Origin: Aldehydirespirator sp965221215 | GTDB lineage: Bacteria; Actinomycetota; Acidimicrobiia; Acidimicrobiales; Aldehydirespiratoraceae | Assembly: GCA_965221215.1 (NCBI GenBank) | Contig: OZ244872.1 | Coordinates: 310,001-374,000 of the forward strand | DNA length: 64,000 nucleotides | Reading direction: 5' to 3' | Notes under the pieces: model-generated | Told to the model about the DNA's origin: nothing | Seen by the model: the letters and a program-made list of their open reading frames with translations, nothing else | Databases searched by the model: none | Translations under genes and position numbers: made by a program | Part shown: piece by piece, positions 58,472 through 64,000 of the stretch | Layout: each line of letters begins with the position of its first letter | How positions within the stretch are numbered: position 1 is the first letter of the stretch

Positions 58472-59815
58472 ATGGAGGATCTACACGGGGCGGTTCAGCT
58501 GCTGTGGCGCGTGTTTCGCGACCAGGCCGAGCCGCGGTTGCGGCAGGGATCGCCGGTCCCGCGTCGTGTGTCGGGGCTGGTTCACTTTGCCGACAAGGCG
58601 ACCGCGGTGATCGGAATGCGCCGGGCGGGCAAGACCACGTTCATGCAGCAGGTGAGGGCCGAGCAGGCAGCTGCGGGGATGCCGGAGCGGCTGCTGCCGA
58701 TGCTCACACTCGAAGACGAGCGCCTGGCCGGATTGGAGGCAGCGTCGCTGGGCGAGTTCATCGACGACTACACCGACCGGCAGCTGGCTGCCGGTTCCGA
58801 CGAGCCGGTGGCGTGGTTCCTGGACGAGATACAGGCCGTGCCCGGATGGGAGCGGCTCGTCCGTCGCATGCTGGACTCGGGCGCCGCGCAGGTGTATGTG
58901 TCGGGCTCGTCGGCCGCGCTGCTGTCGCGAGAGGTCGCCACCGCGCTGCGAGGGCGGGCCTGGCCGGTGCTCATCTTCCCATTCGGGTTCGACGAGGCGC
59001 TCCTGCACTCGGGCGAGCCCGTGTCCGGCGATCCTGCGGCCACAGGCCGGGTGCAGCGGGCCAAGATCGAAGCAGCGTTCGACCGCTGGCTGATCAGCGG
59101 AGGCTTCCCCGAGGCCCAGGGACTGGGCGACTCGCTGCGGGCGCAGCTGCTGCGCGACTACGTCGATGTAGCCGTGTTCCGCGACGTCATCGACCGCCAT
59201 CGGGTCAGCAATGTGGCGGGCCTGCGATGGATGTCGCGGCACCTGCTCGCCAATGCCGGGTCGCTGTTCAGCGTCGAGAAGTTTCACCGGGCCATCCGCT
59301 CTCAGGGCATCGCCATGGCCCGCGACACTGTCCACCAATACTTGGCCCACCTCGAGGACTGCTTCCTGGTGCGCACAGTTTGGATGGAGTCCCGCTCCGA
59401 GCGCCAGCGGATGGTGAACCCTCGCAAGGCCTACCCCGTGGACACCGGGCTGATCGGCGTGTTCGACCGTTCCGGGGAGGCCAACAGAGGCCACGCGCTG
59501 GAGACCGCCGTGCTCATCGAGTTGGAGCGGCGCCGTTGTGAGGCGACCTATGTGCGTACCCGTGAGGGCCACGAGGTGGACTTCCTGGCCCGAGCCGCAG
59601 ACGGCGCAACCGAGCTGATCCAAGTGTGCGACGACGCGTCCAACGCCAGAACTGCGGCCCGAGAGCTGCGGGCCCTCGTCGAGGCGGGCCGCATGTTCCC
59701 GTCGGCCACCAAGCGGCTGTTGACCGGGACTCGCCGCGGCCTGCCTGCCCAGTGGCCCGCCGACGTTCAAGCTCAGCCCGCCTACGAATGGATCCTCGCG
59801 GCGGCGGTGGGTTGA
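58472..59815 (+). CDS. AAA_14/DUF4143 family ATPase
   Basis: A 447-aa stand-alone ATPase widely seen in bacteria and archaea, often in variable genome regions. Walker A VIGMRRAGKTTFMQQ (about 46-60), Walker B AWFLDEIQAVPGWERLV, arginine-bearing YVSGSSAALLSREVATALRGR, and a C-terminal DUF4143 nuclease-like domain (NPRKAYPVDTGLIG, GHALETAVLIELERRR, EVDFLARAADGATELIQV), which matches the D-(D/E)xK arrangement. Its biological role is not established. It is preceded by a two-palindrome operator, so it appears tightly repressed, like a toxin or defence component. Confidence 0.9.
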   Translation: MEDLHGAVQLLWRVFRDQAEPRLRQGSPVPRRVSGLVHFADKATAVIGMRRAGKTTFMQQVRAEQAAAGMPERLLPMLTLEDERLAGLEAASLGEFIDDYTDRQLAAGSDEPVAWFLDEIQAVPGWERLVRRMLDSGAAQVYVSGSSAALLSREVATALRGRAWPVLIFPFGFDEALLHSGEPVSGDPAATGRVQRAKIEAAFDRWLISGGFPEAQGLGDSLRAQLLRDYVDVAVFRDVIDRHRVSNVAGLRWMSRHLLANAGSLFSVEKFHRAIRSQGIAMARDTVHQYLAHLEDCFLVRTVWMESRSERQRMVNPRKAYPVDTGLIGVFDRSGEANRGHALETAVLIELERRRCEATYVRTREGHEVDFLARAADGATELIQVCDDASNARTAARELRALVEAGRMFPSATKRLLTGTRRGLPAQWPADVQAQPAYEWILAAAVG

Positions 59816-59877
59816 TGAGGGGTCGAGTGGGCTTGGGCGTGGTGCAGTGGTGGCGGCGTGGCACGCTATGGCGGTGA
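59815..59877 (+). other. Mini-ORF linking the AAA ATPase to a small membrane protein (20 codons)
   Basis: ATG 59815 overlaps the ATPase stop (TGATG) and TGA 59875-59877 overlaps GTG 59874 of the next gene (GTGA). Peptide MRGRVGLGVVQWWRRGTLWR. It supports GTG 59874 as the downstream start. Confidence 0.38.
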
Positions 59878-60203
59878 CCGCTTCCGTCGATCCCGACACT
59901 TCGCAGCCCGGTACTGCTACCGAGCGGGTGTTCAGCACTTCGGTGGTGGTGTCGGGAGTGCGCTGCTTCCTGGCCTATGTGCTGTTTCCGTGGCTGCTGC
60001 CCGCGGCCGGGATCGCCTCGGGGGTGGGGTCGGGCCTTGGGCTGGCCATCGGGGCGGTGGCCATCGTGTTCAACGTGCTCAGCATCCGGCGCTTCCAGCG
60101 GACCGCGCACCGCTACCGATGGCCGATCACCGCGCTCAACGCGGGGATCATCGTGCTGCTGGCGGTGTTGATGGTGATCGATCTCAACGGCCTCCGCGGC
60201 TGA
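59874..60203 (+). CDS. Small membrane protein of unknown function (109 aa)
   Basis: Not a recognised family. Three hydrophobic helices: SGVRCFLAYVLFPWLLPAAG, a glycine-rich GLGLAIGAVAIVFNVLSI, and ALNAGIIVLLAVLMVIDL, separated by the basic loop RRFQRTAHRYRW, so the N-terminus probably faces out or lies on the surface. GTG 59874 is chosen through coupling with the mini-ORF; ATG 59868 is the alternative. It precedes the methylmalonyl-CoA mutase gene, which has its own promoter, so a functional link is not implied. Confidence 0.65.
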   Translation: MTASVDPDTSQPGTATERVFSTSVVVSGVRCFLAYVLFPWLLPAAGIASGVGSGLGLAIGAVAIVFNVLSIRRFQRTAHRYRWPITALNAGIIVLLAVLMVIDLNGLRG

Positions 60204-60241
60204 TCCCTGCCTCTCGGCTGGCAAGTAGACTCGGCCGGGCC

Positions 60242-62404
60242 GTGACTGCGATCCCAGACTTCTCGCGGGTCGAGCTGCGCGACGGCGACGCGGCGGACCG
60301 CCCGCTTGCAGTCCCCACGGACAGCCCGGCGTTCCAGACGCCCGAGGGCATCGGCTTGCCGCCGCTGGCCGGCCCCGACGACCTCGACGGCGCCGACTTC
60401 GTGGGCAGCTTTCCGGGTCTGCCGCCGTTCGTGCGGGGGCCGTATCCCACCATGTACGTCACTCGGCCCTGGACCATCCGCCAGTATGCGGGTTTCTCCA
60501 CCGCCGAGGAGTCCAACGCCTTCTATCGCCGCAACCTGGCCGCGGGCCAGCGGGGCCTCTCGGTCGCCTTCGATCTGCCCACCCACCGCGGCTACGACTC
60601 CGACAACCCGAGAGTGGCCGGCGATGTGGGCATGGCCGGGGTGGCCATCGATTCGATCCTCGACATGCGGGTCCTCTTCGACGGCATTCCGCTGGACCAG
60701 ATGACGGTGTCGATGACCATGAACGGCGCGGTGCTGCCGGTGCTGGCCCTCTACGTGGTGGCCGCCTCCGAGCAGGGCGTCAAGCCAGAGCAGCTAGCCG
60801 GGACCATCCAGAACGACGTCCTCAAAGAGTTCATGGTCCGCAACACGTTCATCTACCCGCCGGCGCCGTCGATGCGGATAGTGGCCGACATCATCGCCCA
60901 CACCGCCGAGCGGATGCCCCGGTTCAACTCGGTGTCGGTCTCCGGCTACCACATGCAGGAGGCGGGCGCCACCCTCGACATCGAGCTGGCCTACACCCTC
61001 GCCGACGGCCTGGAATACGTTCGGGCCGGGCTCGCCGCCGGGCTCGACATCGACGAGTTCGCCCCCCGGCTCAGCTTCTTCTGGTGCGTGGGCATGAACT
61101 TCTTCATGGAGGTGGCCAAGCTGCGAGCCGCCCGGCTGCTGTGGACCCGGCTCATGAGCCGGTTCGAGCCCCAAGACCCCCGCTCGCTGTGTTTGCGGGC
61201 CCACTGCCAGACCAGCGGCTGGAGCCTCACCGCCCAGGATCCCCACAACAACGTGGTCCGCACCTGCATCGAGGCCATGGCCGCCACCCACGGCCACACC
61301 CAGTCGTTGCACACCAACGCATTCGACGAGGCGCTGGCCCTGCCGTCGGACTTCTCCGCTGGCATCGCCCGCGACACGCAGCTCTTCCTGCAGCACGAGT
61401 CGGGCATCACCCGCACCGTCGACCCGTGGGGCGGCAGCTACCACGTCGAGCGGCTCACCAAGCGGCTGGCCGAGCGGGCCTGGGGCCACATCTGCGAAGT
61501 GGAGGAGCTGGGCGGCATGGCCGCGGCCATCTCCGCCGGCCTTCCCAAGCTCCGCATCGAGGAGGCCGCGGCCCGCACCCAGGCCCGCATCGACTCGGGC
61601 CGCCAGGCTGTGGTCGGCGTGAACCGCTACCGCGTCGACGGCGGCGCGGGCGCGCCGGTGGAGGTCCGCCGCATCGACAACGCCGAGGTCCGCCGTCGCC
61701 AGATTGCCCGGCTCGAGCGGCTGCGGGCCGAGCGGGACGAGGCGCCGTTGCGGGCCGCCCTGGAGGCGCTCGCGGGCGCGGCTCGCAGCGGTCGGGGCAA
61801 CCTGCTGGCGCTGTCGATCAACGCCGCCCGGGCCTGCGCCACCGTCGGGGAGATCAGCGATGCTCTCGAAACCGTCTACGGTCGTCATGTGGCCGAGATC
61901 AGAGCAGTGGAGGGCGTGTACCGCGCCGAGGCCCGATCAGCAGGCGGCGACTCGGACGGTCGGGACTTGGGCATAGACGCGGTGCGGGCCCGGGTGGACG
62001 AGTTCGCCGACCGACGCGGTCGCCGCCCCCGGATCCTGGTGGCCAAGGTGGGCCAGGACGGCCACGACCGGGGCCAGAAGGTGATCGCCACCGCCTTCGC
62101 CGATCTCGGATTCGATGTGGACGTGGGGCCGCTGTTCGCCACCCCCGCTGAGGTGGCCCGCCAAGCGGTCGAGGCCGACGTGCATGTGGTGGGGGTGTCG
62201 ACGCTGGCCGCCGGCCATCTCACGCTGGTGCCCCAGCTTCGCGCCGAACTAGCCGGGCTGGGCCGAGACGACATCGCCATCGTGGTGGGCGGGGTCGTTC
62301 CCGCCGCCGACATCGACGAGTTGCTGGCCGCCGGCGCACTGGCGGTCTACCCGCCCGGCACCGTCATATCCGAGGCTGCCGCCGACCTTCTGGAACACCT
62401 CTAG
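60242..62404 (+). CDS. Methylmalonyl-CoA mutase, large (catalytic) subunit
   Basis: Adenosylcobalamin enzyme interconverting (R)-methylmalonyl-CoA and succinyl-CoA. 720 aa. The substrate barrel (about 50-560) includes RGPYPTMYVTRPWTIRQYAGFSTAEESNAFYR, LSVAFDLPTHRGYDSDNP, VSVSGYHMQEAGAT and RCRAHCQTSGWSLTAQDP-type RAHCQTSGWSL. The C-terminal B12 domain carries the base-off motif VGQDGHDRGQKVIA (about 602-615) plus GVSTLAAGHLTLVPQL. GTG 60242 with TAGACT 10 nt upstream; a longer open frame is rejected. The small subunit MutA is not adjacent (homodimeric or distant partner). MeaB follows 2 nt after the stop. Confidence 0.93.
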   Translation: MTAIPDFSRVELRDGDAADRPLAVPTDSPAFQTPEGIGLPPLAGPDDLDGADFVGSFPGLPPFVRGPYPTMYVTRPWTIRQYAGFSTAEESNAFYRRNLAAGQRGLSVAFDLPTHRGYDSDNPRVAGDVGMAGVAIDSILDMRVLFDGIPLDQMTVSMTMNGAVLPVLALYVVAASEQGVKPEQLAGTIQNDVLKEFMVRNTFIYPPAPSMRIVADIIAHTAERMPRFNSVSVSGYHMQEAGATLDIELAYTLADGLEYVRAGLAAGLDIDEFAPRLSFFWCVGMNFFMEVAKLRAARLLWTRLMSRFEPQDPRSLCLRAHCQTSGWSLTAQDPHNNVVRTCIEAMAATHGHTQSLHTNAFDEALALPSDFSAGIARDTQLFLQHESGITRTVDPWGGSYHVERLTKRLAERAWGHICEVEELGGMAAAISAGLPKLRIEEAAARTQARIDSGRQAVVGVNRYRVDGGAGAPVEVRRIDNAEVRRRQIARLERLRAERDEAPLRAALEALAGAARSGRGNLLALSINAARACATVGEISDALETVYGRHVAEIRAVEGVYRAEARSAGGDSDGRDLGIDAVRARVDEFADRRGRRPRILVAKVGQDGHDRGQKVIATAFADLGFDVDVGPLFATPAEVARQAVEADVHVVGVSTLAAGHLTLVPQLRAELAGLGRDDIAIVVGGVVPAADIDELLAAGALAVYPPGTVISEAAADLLEHL

Positions 62405-62406
62405 GC

Positions 62407-63372
62407 ATGGACGACCTGGTCGCTGGCGTGCGGGCGGGCGACCGCACCGCAGTGGGCCGGGCCATAACCCTGGTGGAATCGACCCGGCCCGACGACCGCA
62501 GTCGCGCCCAGGAGCTGCTCACGCTACTGCTGCCCCATGCGGGCGGGGCCCATCGGGTGGGCATCAGCGGGGTGCCCGGCTCGGGCAAGTCCACGCTGAT
62601 CGACGCCCTGGGCACCCGGCTCACCCGCGCCGGGCATCGGGTGGGCGTGCTGGCCGTTGATCCCTCCAGCATGGTCACGGGCGGATCGATCCTGGGCGAC
62701 AAGACCCGCATGGCTGCGCTGGCCGCCGACGACAGCGCCTTCATCCGGCCGTCGCCGTCGGCGGGCACGCTCGGCGGCGTGACCAGCACCACCCCCAACG
62801 CCATCACGGTGCTGGAGGCGGCCGGCTACGACGTGGTGCTGGTGGAGACGGTGGGCGTGGGCCAGTCGGAGTCGGCCGTGCACGCCTCGGTCGACTGCCT
62901 CTGCGTGCTGGCCCTGGCCGGCGCGGGCGACGAGTTGCAGGCGGTCAAGCGGGGCTTGCTGGAGCTGGCCGACGTGCTGGTGGTGAACAAGGCCGACGGC
63001 GACAACGAGCGGGCGGCCCGGCTGGCCGCCGCCGAGTTCCGCCGAGCCCTGCCGCTGTTGGCCCCGACCAGCGACGAAGGTCCGGTCCCCGTGTTGACGG
63101 TCTCAGCCGCAACCGGAGCAGGAGTGGACGAGCTGTGGGACTGCATTTGCGACCACCGTCTCACCCTTGAAGCTTCGGGCACTCTGGCCCACCGAAGGGC
63201 CCAGGGCCGCCTGGCCTGGATGCGGCTGCTGCTGGAGCGCCGCCTGCTGGAGCAGTTCGAGTCACAGCCCGGCCTGACCGACCGCCGAGCAGAGTTGGAG
63301 AAAGCCGTACAGCAAGCGCAACTAACCCCAGAAGCCGCCGTCAACCAACTCCTGCCAAGTCCCCTGAGCTGA
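62407..63372 (+). CDS. meaB: Methylmalonyl-CoA mutase-associated GTPase MeaB (ArgK)
   Basis: G3E GTPase chaperone (321 aa) that gates cofactor delivery to, and repair of, methylmalonyl-CoA mutase. P-loop GVPGSGKSTLIDAL (about 54-67), VDPSSMVTGGSILGDKTRM, Walker B/switch VLVETVGVGQSESAV, and base-specificity NKADGDN are complete; the C-terminal dimerisation arm ends WMRLLLERRLLEQF. ATG 62407 is 2 nt past the mutase stop, so the two are co-translated, as usual for this pair. Confidence 0.95.
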   Translation: MDDLVAGVRAGDRTAVGRAITLVESTRPDDRSRAQELLTLLLPHAGGAHRVGISGVPGSGKSTLIDALGTRLTRAGHRVGVLAVDPSSMVTGGSILGDKTRMAALAADDSAFIRPSPSAGTLGGVTSTTPNAITVLEAAGYDVVLVETVGVGQSESAVHASVDCLCVLALAGAGDELQAVKRGLLELADVLVVNKADGDNERAARLAAAEFRRALPLLAPTSDEGPVPVLTVSAATGAGVDELWDCICDHRLTLEASGTLAHRRAQGRLAWMRLLLERRLLEQFESQPGLTDRRAELEKAVQQAQLTPEAAVNQLLPSPLS

Positions 63373-63450
63373 GGTTCCGGCAGCTCAAGCCGGGGGAGCA
63401 CTGACCCCAAGAAGACTGGGTCGCCGAGTTGTGTCTCGAGGGCGGGGTGC

Positions 63451-63999
63451 TCAGGCGAAGCCGAATGCGGGCGGGAAGGCGATCACCACCGCAGCCAGCC
63501 AGATTGCGTATACGGGGGCGTAGGCGGTCTGCCAGCGCTCCAGCGCCGAGAATGGGCGGCGGCCCCGCCAGAAGTCGATGTAAAGCCAGGCGGCGCCGGC
63601 CAGGTTGACGAGCAGCACCAGGTTCTCGCCGAGGGCCGCGATCCGGTTGGGGCTGGCGCCGAAGTCCGAGAGGCGCCCCACGATGGCGCCCAGCACCAGC
63701 AGGTCGACCAGCAGAGCGGTCAGCACCAGCAGCATCTGGAGCAGGTCGAACGGGCCGCGGGGAGCGTCGCGGTCTCGGGCGGCCACCGCATAGATGACCA
63801 GGGCCAGCACCACCGCCAGCATTATGTCGAAGGTGATCAACACGTCGCGGTCGACGTCGATGCCTCTGCCGGTGAGAACCATGGCCGCGAGGAACGTGGC
63901 CAGCAGCGCGGCGAACAGCGGCGTGAACAGCCACGTCAGCACGGGGGCGATCCTCTCGAGGACGCCCTGGCGCGACTCGGCCAGCCATGCGGCCACCAC
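63451..63999 (-). CDS. Polytopic membrane protein of unknown function, probably cut by the window edge
   Basis: At least 182 aa with five or six transmembrane helices (LTWLFTPLFAALLATFLAAM, ITFDIMLAVVLALVIYAV, LLQMLLVLTALLVDLLVLGAIV, ALGENLVLLVNLAGAAWLYI, YAIWLAAVVIAFPPAFGF). The motif FGASPNRIAALGENLVLLVNL recalls uncharacterised actinobacterial membrane proteins with FGxSPNRxAALGxNL, but I cannot name a family with confidence. The frame is still open at the window's right edge, so ATG 63999 may be internal. Convergent to meaB. Confidence 0.6.
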   Translation of the reverse strand: MVAAWLAESRQGVLERIAPVLTWLFTPLFAALLATFLAAMVLTGRGIDVDRDVLITFDIMLAVVLALVIYAVAARDRDAPRGPFDLLQMLLVLTALLVDLLVLGAIVGRLSDFGASPNRIAALGENLVLLVNLAGAAWLYIDFWRGRRPFSALERWQTAYAPVYAIWLAAVVIAFPPAFGFA

Positions 64000-64000
64000 C

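Overview
The window is high-GC DNA (only a few intergenic islands are AT-rich) with dense, short-spaced genes. Its content points to an actinobacterium, most likely of the class Acidimicrobiia: F420/luciferase-like oxidoreductases, a GuaB3-type IMP-dehydrogenase paralogue, a WXG100/FtsK-like pair, an MMPL transporter, single-polypeptide methylmalonyl-CoA mutase with MeaB, and HrcA/CIRCE control of groESL. The class assignment is inference. No rRNA, tRNA, CRISPR array, transposase or integrase was seen.

Layout. 1-4.05 kb (minus): amidase (cut by the window edge), FAD oxidoreductase, zinc alcohol dehydrogenase. 4.2-8.8 kb: WXG100 protein and an FHA-FtsK/SpoIIIE ATPase, an orphan type VII secretion pair. 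8.8-11.9 kb: DmpA-type peptidase, then tsaE-tsaB-tsaD (tRNA t6A). 12-17.8 kb: CIRCE-groES-groEL, a 51-aa protein, Nudix CoA pyrophosphatase, guaB3, guaA. 17.8-24.5 kb: NYN nuclease, a frameshifted F420 oxidoreductase, Fic AMP-transferase behind a motif array, UvrD/PcrA helicase, AlaX editing protein. 24.6-28.4 kb: sucC-sucD-purH. 28.4-34.1 kb: a lipid-like module of a sterol-methyltransferase-like enzyme, an MMPL/RND transporter and a GPP34-cytochrome P450 fusion. 34.2-41.3 kb: homocysteine methyltransferase, luciferase-like monooxygenase, gamma-glutamyl hydrolase, alpha/beta hydrolase, acyl-CoA dehydrogenase, glutamine-synthetase-like ligase. 41.3-49.3 kb: a homoprotocatechuate-type meta-cleavage set (HpaD-like, HpaG-like, HpaE-like, MarR) with a P450, an acetoacetate-decarboxylase-like protein, a class I amidotransferase and a LivF ATPase. 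49.5-64 kb: copper ATPase, HicAB, sulfoacetaldehyde acetyltransferase, secreted 5'-nucleotidase, SDR, epimerase, AAA ATPase, methylmalonyl-CoA mutase, MeaB, membrane proteins.

The most unusual feature is how gene starts are organised. About twenty genes have a TANNNT -10 hexamer 6-10 nt before the start codon, the signature of leaderless mRNA. Where operon genes neither overlap nor carry a Shine-Dalgarno sequence, the gap is repeatedly filled by a mini-ORF of 9-31 codons whose start overlaps the upstream stop and whose stop overlaps the downstream start (GTGA, ATGA, TGATG or TAATG). Several of these mini-ORFs are decayed tandem copies (period about 41-74 bp) of the neighbouring gene end. I propose them as reinitiation relays between genes. 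A second genome-level feature is a dispersed intergenic repeat of about 115 bp, present in several full and partial copies, one of which forms the mini-ORF between guaB3 and guaA.

A candidate new system is the 28.4-34.1 kb module, where a protein fusing a Golgi-phosphoprotein-3-like (GPP34) domain to a P450 with an atypical I-helix sits next to a sterol-methyltransferase-like enzyme and an MMPL transporter.
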